A DNA stretch of 49,970 nucleotides, from positions 1 through 49,970 of the forward strand of contig NZ_BMGY01000034.1 of the NCBI RefSeq assembly GCF_014640435.1. Reading direction: 5' to 3'. This stretch comes from Hymenobacter frigidus. GTDB lineage: Bacteria; Bacteroidota; Bacteroidia; Cytophagales; Hymenobacteraceae. Of this stretch, positions 31,888 to 41,244 are shown in pieces. The translations under genes and the position numbers were made by a program. The notes under the pieces were generated by a model that was not told the DNA's origin, made no database searches, and saw only the letters and a program-made list of their open reading frames with translations. Positions within the stretch are counted from its first letter, which is position 1, and the number at the start of each line of letters is the position of its first letter.

Positions 31888-31889
31888 CT

Positions 31890-31924
31890 AAAACCCCCAT
31901 TTCCGGCCTGGAAATGGGGGTTTT
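31890..31924 (+). terminator. Terminator of the tRNA-Ser unit
   Basis: The stem AAAACCCCCATTTCC / GGAAATGGGGGTTTT has a 5-base loop and is followed by TTTTT. It begins three bases after the second tRNA. Confidence 0.9.
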
Positions 31925-32018
31925 GTTTTTGTGGCGAAAAATTAAGGAACCGTACCAAGAAGGCCTGGAATGGCGATAAGCCCATACTTTTACAGCAGCC
32001 TTCTCAAACGTCCCTTTT

Positions 32019-32486
32019 ATGAGCGAAACCATTCCCAGCATCTTCGACAAAGCCCGGATGGGGTTGTGGACCAGTTTGCAAAAGCACCTGGCCACGGTGT
32101 ACGCCGCCGAATCGGCCTTTGTGGGAGCAGTAGCATTTGCCGAAGGGACTTTCCCGTTTGCCGCTTCGGCGGCCAGCGCCGACCAATTGCAGGAGTACGG
32201 ACAGCACCGTCGCGCCCTGCGGGATTTGTTCACCGACGAAACCACGCAGCTCGACACGCTCACCAAGGCTATTCGGGTTAAAGGATACGCGGAGGACGAG
32301 AAGAAACAGCTGTACCTGCTACTGCTCGGGTACATGGATATTGCCGCCTCCGTCTTTGAGCGGCTGCTGACCCAAGTGCCAACTCCGCTGCCTAAAGATG
32401 AAGAACTGGAGGAAGCAACAGCCAAATTTGCTCGCGTGCAGAAGTTTGCCCGGCTGAACATCAAAGGCATTGCGGGGCTGCTTTAA
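32019..32486 (+). CDS. Uncharacterised helical protein
   Basis: This 155-aa protein was not recognised. It is predicted from composition to be almost entirely helical, with amphipathic segments near residues 15-45 (LWTSLQKHLATVYAAESAFV), 57-80 and 95-120 (KKQLYLLLLGYMDIAASVFE). It has no signal peptide. The ATG at 32019 gives MSETIPSIFDKARMG and follows a near-consensus -7 element (TACTTTTA at 31985). It lies between the tRNAs and a phospholipase-C-like gene. Confidence 0.7.
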   Translation: MSETIPSIFDKARMGLWTSLQKHLATVYAAESAFVGAVAFAEGTFPFAASAASADQLQEYGQHRRALRDLFTDETTQLDTLTKAIRVKGYAEDEKKQLYLLLLGYMDIAASVFERLLTQVPTPLPKDEELEEATAKFARVQKFARLNIKGIAGLL

Positions 32487-32586
32487 GCCGGTGAAAGTGG
32501 CTAGCGGGCAGGCCGGGTGCCCGGGCGCAACGGTGAAGACACGTTTGCCGTTGCAAACAGCCAAAGCTGTGCTTATTCCTTATTCT

Positions 32587-33849
32587 ATGCTACGCTTTCG
32601 TTCCTTTTTGCTGGTGGTGCTATTGGCACTGGCGGCCCGTCCGGCCGCTGCCTATTCGGTACTCACTCACCAAGCTAACATTGATTCGACTTGGGAGCGC
32701 TGCCTGGTGCCGGCCATTCAGCAGCGCTACCCCGGCACCACGCCCGAGCAGCTCATCGACGCCAAGGCCTATGCCTACGGTGGGGCCATTGTCCAGGATA
32801 TGGGCTACTATCCATTTGGTTCTAAGTTGTTTACTAACCTGACACACTATGTGCGGTCGGGTGATTTTGTGCGTAACCTCATTCGGCAGGCGCAGGACCG
32901 CAACGACTACGCTTTTGCCCTGGGCGCCCTGGCTCACTATGCAGCAGACCTCAGTGGCCACCCCGAGGGCACCAACCGGGCCATGGCATCAGTGTACCCG
33001 GAGCTGCGGGCCAAGTTTGGCGATATTATTACCTACCACCAAGCCCCCAAGGAGCACACCCAGCTCGAATTTGCGTTCGATGTGGTGCAGCTGGCCAGCG
33101 GCAAGTACCACACCCAGGATTACCACCAGAAAATCGGGTTTCAGGTGAGCAAGGCGGTGCTGGAGCGCGCCTTTCTGCAAACCTATGGCCTGGAGTTGGG
33201 CCAGGTTATCGTGAACGTGGACCTGAGCATTGCCAGCTTCCGCTTCGCGGTGAGCCAGCTGATTCCGACGGCGGCCCGCTCGGCCTGGCACTACAAGCGC
33301 AAGGATATTCAGAAGCTGAGCCCCGGCGCGCGCCGCCGCGATTACCTGCAGCGCAACAGCCCCCGGCAGTTCCGCAAAGAGTACGGCAATGAGTATGAGA
33401 AGCCCGGCTTCGGGGCCCGCATCATCTCGTATTTCATTCGGGTGCTGCCCAAAATTGGGCCACTCAAGCCGTTCGCCTTCAAGCTGCCCACGCCCGAGGC
33501 GCAGCAGTTCTTCCGGAGCAGCTTTCGCACGGTGATAACGAACTATTGCGCCGACGTAGCCCGCCAGCCCGCCGATACCGCCGCCGCGCCCCTGGCTCTG
33601 GCCAATGAGGACTTCGATACCGGCCACCCTACCCGGGCGGGCGAGTACCCGCTGGCCGACGAAACCTACGGCGAATGGGTGCGCAAGCTGGCCGCTCAAA
33701 AGTTTGAGAACCTCAACCCGATTGCGCGGCAGAATATTCTGACCTTTTATGGTACCCAACCCAAAAATTCGGCCTCGGCCGAAGAGTTAGAGCGGAATAA
33801 ACCCAAGGAAACCCAGGAAGCTCTGGACCAACTGCGGGCGCTGAAGTAG
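32587..33849 (+). CDS. Zinc-dependent phospholipase C-like secreted protein
   Basis: This 420-aa protein has a signal peptide (MLRFRSFLLVVLLALAARPA, cleavage about residue 22). YSVLTHQANIDSTWERCLVP follows at the mature N-terminus. The segment FALGALAHYAADLSGHPEGT near 112 provides His/Asp residues typical of the zinc-dependent phospholipase C / S1-P1-like family. DAKAYAYGGAIVQDMGYYPF near 60 supplies a further Asp. The remainder is helical and specific to Bacteroidota. Metal binding and lipase activity are inferred from the family. The longer in-frame start at 32470 was rejected because it precedes the signal peptide with unconserved residues. Confidence 0.83.
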   Translation: MLRFRSFLLVVLLALAARPAAAYSVLTHQANIDSTWERCLVPAIQQRYPGTTPEQLIDAKAYAYGGAIVQDMGYYPFGSKLFTNLTHYVRSGDFVRNLIRQAQDRNDYAFALGALAHYAADLSGHPEGTNRAMASVYPELRAKFGDIITYHQAPKEHTQLEFAFDVVQLASGKYHTQDYHQKIGFQVSKAVLERAFLQTYGLELGQVIVNVDLSIASFRFAVSQLIPTAARSAWHYKRKDIQKLSPGARRRDYLQRNSPRQFRKEYGNEYEKPGFGARIISYFIRVLPKIGPLKPFAFKLPTPEAQQFFRSSFRTVITNYCADVARQPADTAAAPLALANEDFDTGHPTRAGEYPLADETYGEWVRKLAAQKFENLNPIARQNILTFYGTQPKNSASAEELERNKPKETQEALDQLRALK

Positions 33850-34079
33850 CGTGGTAGCCGGTGAGGAAGTGAAACTTTTAGAGGGTACCACAGCCGGACT
33901 TTTTATTCTTATGGCCAGAAACGCTTATCTTGTAGCGTGATTTTCGGGGGGTAATGCTTATTTCGGGGTGCTATTGCAAGAAATAATGTTTGTATTACCT
34001 CTAAAATCTTTTAGTGGTAGTTACTGCGGGGATATCTCATTCCAGCTCTGTCTTTTTTTCTCACTCTAACATTTGGTGT

Positions 34080-37000
34080 ATGCTAAAAAATTACAAGAGA
34101 GGACAGCCGTTCCGCTGGGTACGGCTGTTGACTTTGGTGACGTTGTTTCTGCCCCTAGTGGGGCGCGGGCAGGGCGTAGCTCCCACGCCTGTAAGCATCA
34201 CGGCCGCTGGGGCAGGGCCTTCCGAGAATTTTTCCACGCTGGCTTCTACGTCAACTTCTGGCGTCGTGCCGGCTGGTTTCGGTTTTGCTGAAGCAGGAAC
34301 AGGCAGCAATAGCGTGTACACTGCGGGTCCGGGCAGTGGCGCCGGCGGCGATACGTACAGTTTTGGAGCTACTGGCTCTATAGAGCGAGCCTTCGGGGGG
34401 CTGCAAAGCGGGACGTTGACACCCACGATTGGGGCGGCGTACACCAACAACACGGGGACGGTCATCACCAGTATGACCATCACTTACACCGGCGAACAAT
34501 GGCGGCTGGGCGCCACCGGCCGCGTCGACCGGCTGGATTTTCAGTACAGCACCACGGCCACCACGCTGGGGGCAGCGACCGGATACGTCGATGTTAATGG
34601 GCTGGATTTCACTGCACCGATTAGCACGGGCACCGCTGGGTCTTTAGATGGCAACGTAGCGGCCAACCGCACCGTGGGCATCACCGGCACTATCACTGGC
34701 CTGGCCCTGGCCAATGGCGGCACAATATATATTCGGTGGAGTGACTTCAATCCCACCGGAGCCGATGACGGCCTGGCCATAGACGACTACAGCGTGAGCT
34801 TCACCACGCAGGCCCCGGCGGCACCCACGCTGGCCGTGAGCCAGGCTGGCACCGGCTACGCCAACAATGGTACTGCGTTCGACTTTGGTACCCAGACGGT
34901 GACTACCAGCAGCGCGCCAGTTGCTTTTACGCTCACCAACAGCGGCCCCGACCCGCTCACTATCAGCACCATTGCTGCCACCGGCGATTATGCCGTGAGC
35001 GGCGCAACTCCCGGTACGGTAGCGGCTGGCGGCACTGCCACGGTGAGCGTCGTATTCACCCCAACGGTGGCCGGCACCCGTGCCGGCACCCTGGTTATAA
35101 CCTCGAACGCCACCACCGGAACCACCTACACCGTGAACCTAACCGGAACGGGTATTGGTGCCACGCCCAATCCGGAAATTAACGTGCAGCAGGCGGGCAC
35201 CACATTCCTCACGGGCAGCACGTATTCCGCATTCGCCAACACGGCCGTGGGCGCATCGGGCGCGGCCCTGACCTTCACCATTCAGAATACCAGCAGCACC
35301 GATGCCCTCAATATCAGCAGCGTGGCAACAACGGGTGATTTTGCGGTTTCGGGCCTGACCACGCCCGCCACCGTACCCGCCAATGGCTCGGTGACGGTGA
35401 ACGTGGTGTTTTCGCCCACGGCTACGGGCACCCGCTCGGGTACGCTCGTCATCAACAACAACGACCAGGATGAAGCTATTTATACCATCAACCTGCAAGG
35501 GGAGGGGGTGAATCCGGTTCCGGTCATCAGTACGCTGGCACCCGCATCGGCCACGGCCGGCGCCCCCGGGTTCACGCTCACCGTGAATGGCAGTGGCTTT
35601 GTGTCGGGCGCGGTGGTGAGCTTCAACGGCACGAACCGGGTTACCACATTTGTGTCGGCCGCGCAGCTCACGGCGGCCGTTCTGGCAGCCGATGTGGCTA
35701 CGGCGGGCCCTTACAACGTCATCGTCACCAACCCGGCACCGGGCGGCGGGGCCTCGGCGGCGGCCGTGTTCACGGTGAACCCGCCCCCGGTACCCACACT
35801 CACCAGCATCAACCCCAGCTCCATCGTGGCTGGGCAGGCCACTACGGTCACTTTCACCGGCACTGGTTTTGTGAGCGGTGCCACGGTGAGCTTCAACGGT
35901 AATACGCTGGCTACCACGTTCGTCAACAGCACCACCCTCACGGCCAGCATTACGCCGCCGGCGCAGTCGGCCACCGCCACCTACCCGGTTTCGGTGACTA
36001 CGCCCGGGGGCACCAGTGGGCCTCAGACCCTGACGGCTACTGGCGTATTTGTGCTCACGCCTGTTAGCATTGCCGCCGTCAACACGCCCGCTACGCAGGA
36101 TTTCAACAGCCTTGCCGCTACGGGCACAGCACCCAAAACGACTTTGCCCCCCGGTATTGACTTTTCAGAAGCCGGTGGAGATGCCAATTATACGGCGGGC
36201 ACTGGCTCGGCGACTTCGGGCGACACGTACAGCTTTGGAGCAACCAGTAATACCGAACGAGCGTTGGGCACTCTGCTCAGCGGTTCGATAACGTCCACGA
36301 TTGGTGCCCAATACAGCAACAACACCGGCCAGACCATCACCAGCCTGGCCATCAGCTACACCGGCGAACAATGGCGGCTGGGCACCACCGGCCGCGTCGA
36401 CCAACTGGACTTTCAGTACAGCACCGCCTCTGGGGTCACCCTGAGCACCGGCATTTATTCGGACGTGAACGCGCTGGACTTTGTGGCCCCCGTAACCTCG
36501 GGCACGGTGGGAGCCCTCAATGGCAACGTAGTGCCCAACCGCACGGCCGTTTCGGGTACCATTACTGGCCTTTCGATTCCGGTTGGGGCCACGTTTTTCA
36601 TCCGGTGGAACGACCTCAACGCCACAGGGGCTGACGATGGCCTAGCCGTGGATGACCTGTCGCTAACGGCCAACCCGGCAGTGGCCTGTAACGCCCCCAC
36701 GGCCCTGGCCGCCAGCGGCGTGACCAGCAACGCGGCTATGGTGAGCTTCACGGGCAGCGCCTCAGCGGTAAATGGCTACACTGTAACTACTGTGCCGGTT
36801 ACGACTACCCAGACCCTGGGGGCAGCCGCTACGTCGGTGAGCTTCACGGGCCTGACGCCCGGCACGGCTTACACGGTAAACATCGTGAGCAACTGCGCGG
36901 CTGGAGCTACTTCAAGTGCCGCCAGCATTGGCTTCATAACTCTCGCGGCGGCTCCGGCCCTGACCGTGACCCAGGGCACTACGCCCATTGCCAACGGGGC

Positions 37001-39569
37001 CAACCCCAGCTATAGCTTCGGCAACCAGACGACCGGTACTAAGCAATCAGCCACATTTACGCTAACCAATAATGGCCTCGACCCGCTCACCATCAGCGGT
37101 ATCAGCGCCACCAACCCGGCAACGTTCACCTTCAATACCTTGCCATTGCCCGCCACGGTGGCGGCCAACGGCGGTACTGTTTTGCTCACGGTTATCTACA
37201 ACGTGGGCACCGGCCCGGAAACCGGCACTATTGGCATCACGAGCGACGCGGCCAACGGCAACGCTAGCTTCCAGCTCAACCTGAGCGGTACGGGCGTGCC
37301 GGTTGCCGCCAATCCGCTGATTGCGGTGACCCAGGCTGGGACTGCCATTCCAAACGGCGGTACGTACAGCGGTTTTTCCAGCCCGGTATCCACCGCTTCG
37401 AGCTCGGTTACGTTCACTATTTCAAATCCCAGCACCACCGATGCGCTTAGCCTCGGCACGTTTGTTCTCACGGGGCCATTCTTCCTGAGTGGTACGCAGC
37501 CCGCTACTGTAGCCCCCGGCGGCACGGCTGATTTCGGTCTCACGTTCCTGCCCTCGGCCGTCGGAACCTCCACGGGCAGCATTAGCATTCCGAACAACAG
37601 CCAGGCTAATAACCCTTACATCATCAACCTGAGCGGCCAGGGTACGCCTGCTGATTTGGTGGTGGGCACCGCCCAGAATGTGAGCGGTACCTATAACAAC
37701 GTGACGGTGACCAGCGCCGGCATCGCCACCCTCACGGGCGTTCTCACCGTCAACGGTACGCTCACGGTGGCCGGGGTGCTCAGCGGCAATTGCCAGAGCG
37801 TGACCACCAACGTCAAAGCGGTGAACGGCCCCGGCAGCTTCATACTGCAAGCTGGCGGCCGCCTCGATATCTGCGATGCGGCGGGCATTACGGCTAGCGG
37901 AGCTACCGGCCTGATTCAGGTGGCCGGCACCCGCAGCTACAGTCCCGATGCCACCTACGCTTACCTCGGCGGACTTGCGCAGGTGACGGGCAGCGGCCTG
38001 CCCAGCCAGGTGCGTGCCGTGGTGGTGAATAATGCCAATGGGCTGACGCTGAGCCAAGCCGCAGCGGTAGCCCAAACCCTGACCCTGACCGCTGGCAACC
38101 TAACCACCGCTGGCAACAGCCTCACGCTGCTGTCGTCCGCGGCGGGTACGGCCGTGGTGGTCAATACCGGCGGCGTGGTAGTGGGCACCGCCACCGTGCA
38201 GCGCTACATCAGCAGCACCAACGCCATTGGCTACCGACATTATTCGGCCCCGGTGAGCAATACCACGGTGAACGACCTGAATACGACGGGCTTCACACCC
38301 ACCTTCAACCCGACGTATAACACCAGTGCCACGCCCAGCCTCGTCACGCCGTTCCCCACGGTGTTTGGCTACGACCAGAACCGGGTGGGGACGGTGACTT
38401 CTACCTGCGGTCCATTCAATAAAGGCTGGTTTTCGCCCGCCGCCGGCGATGCCATGGCGGTGAACCGGGGCTACACCGTGAACGCACCCAACAGCGCGCT
38501 GGTCGACTTTGTGGGCACGCTCAACAACGGCACTCAGAACTCGGGTGCTTTGGCTTACTCCGGCACGGATGGCGGCTGGCAGTTCCTGGGCAACCCGTAC
38601 CCGGCCCCGCTGAACTGGAACACCGTGACGCCGGCCCAGCGCCCCGGCATGGACGCTGCCATGTACGTGTTTCAGAGTAGCGGCCAGTACGGCGGCAGCT
38701 ACCGCACCTTCGCCAACGGCATCGGGGAGTCGTCGTTGGTGCCCACGGCCGCTGGCTACTTCGTGCGGGTGGCGGCAGTTGGTGCTAATGGCTCAGTGAA
38801 CCTGACCAATGCCAACCGCGTCATCACCTTCGACCCGGAGCCCATCTTTGGCCGTGGCACGGCCGATGCCCGCCCGCAGCTGCAATTGCAGCTACGCGGC
38901 ACCGCCGCCGGCCGGGATGAAACCTACGTGTACTTCGAAGCCGGAGCCACGGCGGGCCGCGATGTGGAATACGACGCCACAAAGCTGGCCAACCCCAGCG
39001 GCCTCAACGTAGCCTCGCTGGCCGCCAGCCAGGAAATGGCCATCAACGGCTTGCCGGTGCTGGGCAACAGCGTCGTGCTGGTTCCGCTGGCCGTGACCGT
39101 GCCGCAGGCTGGCACCTACACCCTAGAGGCGGCCAACGTGGCCAATTTCACCGGCACCGTCACGTTGATTGATGCCCTGACCAGTACCCGCACGGTGCTC
39201 ACCACGGGCAGCACGTACGCTTTCACCCTGGGTGCAACCACGGCTCCGGGCCGTTTCACCCTGGAGTTCCGCGCCGCCGGTGTGCTGGCCAGCAGCGCCG
39301 CCCAGGCCCTGGCTGCCCAGGTTCAGTTGTTCCCAAACCCCACTTCGGGTTTGTTCCGGGTGCAGCTGCCGCTGCTGAGCAGCAAGTCGGCCGTAGCGGC
39401 TACGCTCTCCAACTCGCTGGGCCAAACGGTGCAGACCCGCACGCTGCGGGCCCCGGCCGGCCAGGGCATCGATGCCATGTTTGATGTGCGTGACCTCGCG
39501 GCGGGCGTGTATACCCTGCGCCTGAACGTGGACGGAACCCCCGTAGTGCGCAAAGTGGTAGTGGAGTAG
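34080..39569 (+). CDS. Large modular T9SS-secreted protein (choice-of-anchor D, IPT/TIG, fibronectin III)
   Basis: This 1829-aa protein has a signal peptide (about 1-31). Module A (about 38-240) is followed by two choice-of-anchor-D domains (VAFTLTNSGPDPLTISTIAA and LTFTIQNTSSTDALNISSVA). Two IPT/TIG domains follow (STLAPASATAGAPGFTLTVN and TSINPSSIVAGQATTVTFTG). A second module A (about 660-865), a fibronectin III domain (TALAASGVTSNAAMVSFTGS) and two more anchor-D domains come next. A beta-helix-like stretch and a long beta-rich region lead to the C-terminal T9SS type A tail (LFPNPTSGLFRVQL ... GVYTLRLNVDG ... VRKVVVE). It is probably exported through the outer membrane and fixed to or released from the surface, with a likely adhesive role. 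The start is set by the signal peptide. Confidence 0.93.
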   Translation: MLKNYKRGQPFRWVRLLTLVTLFLPLVGRGQGVAPTPVSITAAGAGPSENFSTLASTSTSGVVPAGFGFAEAGTGSNSVYTAGPGSGAGGDTYSFGATGSIERAFGGLQSGTLTPTIGAAYTNNTGTVITSMTITYTGEQWRLGATGRVDRLDFQYSTTATTLGAATGYVDVNGLDFTAPISTGTAGSLDGNVAANRTVGITGTITGLALANGGTIYIRWSDFNPTGADDGLAIDDYSVSFTTQAPAAPTLAVSQAGTGYANNGTAFDFGTQTVTTSSAPVAFTLTNSGPDPLTISTIAATGDYAVSGATPGTVAAGGTATVSVVFTPTVAGTRAGTLVITSNATTGTTYTVNLTGTGIGATPNPEINVQQAGTTFLTGSTYSAFANTAVGASGAALTFTIQNTSSTDALNISSVATTGDFAVSGLTTPATVPANGSVTVNVVFSPTATGTRSGTLVINNNDQDEAIYTINLQGEGVNPVPVISTLAPASATAGAPGFTLTVNGSGFVSGAVVSFNGTNRVTTFVSAAQLTAAVLAADVATAGPYNVIVTNPAPGGGASAAAVFTVNPPPVPTLTSINPSSIVAGQATTVTFTGTGFVSGATVSFNGNTLATTFVNSTTLTASITPPAQSATATYPVSVTTPGGTSGPQTLTATGVFVLTPVSIAAVNTPATQDFNSLAATGTAPKTTLPPGIDFSEAGGDANYTAGTGSATSGDTYSFGATSNTERALGTLLSGSITSTIGAQYSNNTGQTITSLAISYTGEQWRLGTTGRVDQLDFQYSTASGVTLSTGIYSDVNALDFVAPVTSGTVGALNGNVVPNRTAVSGTITGLSIPVGATFFIRWNDLNATGADDGLAVDDLSLTANPAVACNAPTALAASGVTSNAAMVSFTGSASAVNGYTVTTVPVTTTQTLGAAATSVSFTGLTPGTAYTVNIVSNCAAGATSSAASIGFITLAAAPALTVTQGTTPIANGANPSYSFGNQTTGTKQSATFTLTNNGLDPLTISGISATNPATFTFNTLPLPATVAANGGTVLLTVIYNVGTGPETGTIGITSDAANGNASFQLNLSGTGVPVAANPLIAVTQAGTAIPNGGTYSGFSSPVSTASSSVTFTISNPSTTDALSLGTFVLTGPFFLSGTQPATVAPGGTADFGLTFLPSAVGTSTGSISIPNNSQANNPYIINLSGQGTPADLVVGTAQNVSGTYNNVTVTSAGIATLTGVLTVNGTLTVAGVLSGNCQSVTTNVKAVNGPGSFILQAGGRLDICDAAGITASGATGLIQVAGTRSYSPDATYAYLGGLAQVTGSGLPSQVRAVVVNNANGLTLSQAAAVAQTLTLTAGNLTTAGNSLTLLSSAAGTAVVVNTGGVVVGTATVQRYISSTNAIGYRHYSAPVSNTTVNDLNTTGFTPTFNPTYNTSATPSLVTPFPTVFGYDQNRVGTVTSTCGPFNKGWFSPAAGDAMAVNRGYTVNAPNSALVDFVGTLNNGTQNSGALAYSGTDGGWQFLGNPYPAPLNWNTVTPAQRPGMDAAMYVFQSSGQYGGSYRTFANGIGESSLVPTAAGYFVRVAAVGANGSVNLTNANRVITFDPEPIFGRGTADARPQLQLQLRGTAAGRDETYVYFEAGATAGRDVEYDATKLANPSGLNVASLAASQEMAINGLPVLGNSVVLVPLAVTVPQAGTYTLEAANVANFTGTVTLIDALTSTRTVLTTGSTYAFTLGATTAPGRFTLEFRAAGVLASSAAQALAAQVQLFPNPTSGLFRVQLPLLSSKSAVAATLSNSLGQTVQTRTLRAPAGQGIDAMFDVRDLAAGVYTLRLNVDGTPVVRKVVVE

Positions 39570-39588
39570 CCAGTGCACCCCGCTAACT

Positions 39589-39623
39589 AAAAGAGGCCGG
39601 CCCCGGTGGGGTCGGTCTCTTTT
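39589..39623. terminator. Bidirectional terminator between the T9SS protein and TolC-like genes
   Basis: The stem AAAGAGGCCGGCCCC / GGGGTCGGTCTCTTT contains G-T pairs and a 3-base loop. A/T tracts lie on both sides. It separates the convergent genes. Confidence 0.75.
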
Positions 39624-39664
39624 GCGTTTCTATACTGCCTGTGTTGCGGCCGGGTCAGCCCTTG

Positions 39665-41053
39665 CTACCCCCGCACCAATCCGCCGCTCAAACGGCGCAG
39701 GGCTATTTCGGCTTGTTTGGCCGAGTAGCGGATATCCAGCAGGCGGGTTTCGGCGGCCAGCTCGTTGCGCTGGGCCTCGCGGAGGGCCAGGGGCGTGAGC
39801 AGGCCGAGGCGATAGCGCTCCAGGGCAATGTCCACGTTCTGGCGGGCCAGCTGGATGTTGGTTTCTTCAAGGTCGAGTAGCTGCAGGAAATTCTGGTACT
39901 GGGCAAAAGCCGTGGCGGCATCGGCATCGAGTTGCAAGGTCGTTTGGTCGAGGCTGAGCTGGCTTTGCTCTTCCACCACGCGGGCGTTTTGCTCAAGGCG
40001 GCGCAGGTTGAAGCCGTCGAAAATGGGCACTGAGGCCGTAATTCCGTAGTTCAGACCCTGCACCTGGTTGGTGCTGGTGGTGAGGACGGTGCCCGCGAAA
40101 GCAGCGTTGTTAATGTTGCGGTTGAGGCCGTAGCCCGACACGATGCCTACCTGCGGAAAGCGTGCGGCCCGGGCAAGCTTGCGGTTGTACGTGGCCACAT
40201 CGGCACCCAGCCGGGCCTGGGCCAGGCGCGGGTTGTTAGCCTTGATACCGGCCGTCATCACATCCTCACGCAAGTCGCGCGTTACTACTAAGCTGTCAGA
40301 AGGCGCAAAGTCGAGGCGTGGCGTCCGGCCGAGGAGATTGTTCAGCGTGATTTTGGCGGCTGTCAGCGCCTGTTGCTGTTGCAGCAGCAGGCTGCGGTCG
40401 GCGTTGTAGTCCACGCGGGCCGTGAGGACTTCGACCTTGGCGCTCACGCCCACTTCAACCTGCGCCTGGGTGAGGTCGATGCGGGCCTGTCCGATTTTGA
40501 GGGCTGCTTCCAGCGAGGTGATTTTGCCGGCCTGGCGCACCACGTCGTAGTAGGCGTTGGTCACGTTTTCCACGGTTTCTTCCACCGTGGCGCGGGTTAT
40601 TTGCTGTTGCTGCTGGCGCAGAGTCTTCAGCCGGTCGTAGGCGATGAACATGCCGAAGCCGTCGAAAATCGTCCAGCCCAGCGTCACATTCGTGTTGAAG
40701 ATGTTGGACGTGGCCCCGTTGATAACGCGCGGGTCGTTGCCGCCAAAGCGCTGGTTGATGTTGTTGTTATTGAACGTCCGGGTGAGATTGCCGGTGAGGG
40801 ATGGTAGCTGGCCGGCGTTACCGCGGGTCACGTTGTTGCCCGCAATCTGCTCATCGCGGCGCGAAAGCAGGATGCCGTAGTTGTGTTGCAACGCCGTGGC
40901 AATGGCCTCCTGCAAGGAAAGTGGCGGCGCGGCGGGCACCGTGGCCGGTTTAGTCAGCTGTTGCCTGGTGAGCTGCTGCGGCCGCGCCGGAGCACGCTGA
41001 CCCGGGCTGAGGAGCGGTAACAGAAGGAGGAAGAGAAAGAAAAACGATTTCAT
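39665..41053 (-). CDS. TolC family outer-membrane efflux protein
   Basis: This 462-aa protein has a signal peptide (MKSFFFLFLLLLPLLSPGQ). It opens with PLSLQEAIATALQHNYGILL, the usual OEP start. Two OEP repeats follow with long coiled-coil helices (DRLKTLRQQQQQITRATVEE ... LEAALKIGQARIDLTQAQVE, and later RLEQNARVVEEQSQLSLDQT). NYGITASVPIFDGFNLRRLE is typical of the second repeat. It forms the trimeric outer-membrane channel of the RND pump encoded upstream. A cruciform-like repeat separates it from the pump gene, so its expression may partly depend on read-through. Confidence 0.93.
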   Translation of the reverse strand: MKSFFFLFLLLLPLLSPGQRAPARPQQLTRQQLTKPATVPAAPPLSLQEAIATALQHNYGILLSRRDEQIAGNNVTRGNAGQLPSLTGNLTRTFNNNNINQRFGGNDPRVINGATSNIFNTNVTLGWTIFDGFGMFIAYDRLKTLRQQQQQITRATVEETVENVTNAYYDVVRQAGKITSLEAALKIGQARIDLTQAQVEVGVSAKVEVLTARVDYNADRSLLLQQQQALTAAKITLNNLLGRTPRLDFAPSDSLVVTRDLREDVMTAGIKANNPRLAQARLGADVATYNRKLARAARFPQVGIVSGYGLNRNINNAAFAGTVLTTSTNQVQGLNYGITASVPIFDGFNLRRLEQNARVVEEQSQLSLDQTTLQLDADAATAFAQYQNFLQLLDLEETNIQLARQNVDIALERYRLGLLTPLALREAQRNELAAETRLLDIRYSAKQAEIALRRLSGGLVRG

Positions 41054-41087
41054 GCGAATGGGTCAGAACATCAAATTGCCCTCCTTA

Positions 41088-41244
41088 CCAAGGAGAGGAT
41101 GTTCGCGCTTCAGCGCGAACGGGGGTGGTGCTACCGGAGGGCGTTGAACGACTTGCAGCCGCTTCGTTCGGGTATCGTTCAACGAGTGGCACCACCCCAG
41201 CTGACGCTTCGCGCCAGCGTCCCCACCTCAAATGAGGAGGAGAG
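41088..41244. repeat. Multi-arm inverted repeat between pump and channel genes
   Basis: Outer CCTCCTT / AGGAGG-type arms, a middle pair GGGGTGGTGC / GCACCACCCC, and an inner GTTGAACGA / TCGTTCAAC pair nest around a short centre. A separate small hairpin TTCGCGCTTCAGCGCGAA is contained in the left half. The type differs from the GTCATnCnGAGC family. It fills the whole gap between the RND pump start-side gene and tolC-like gene. Confidence 0.75.
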
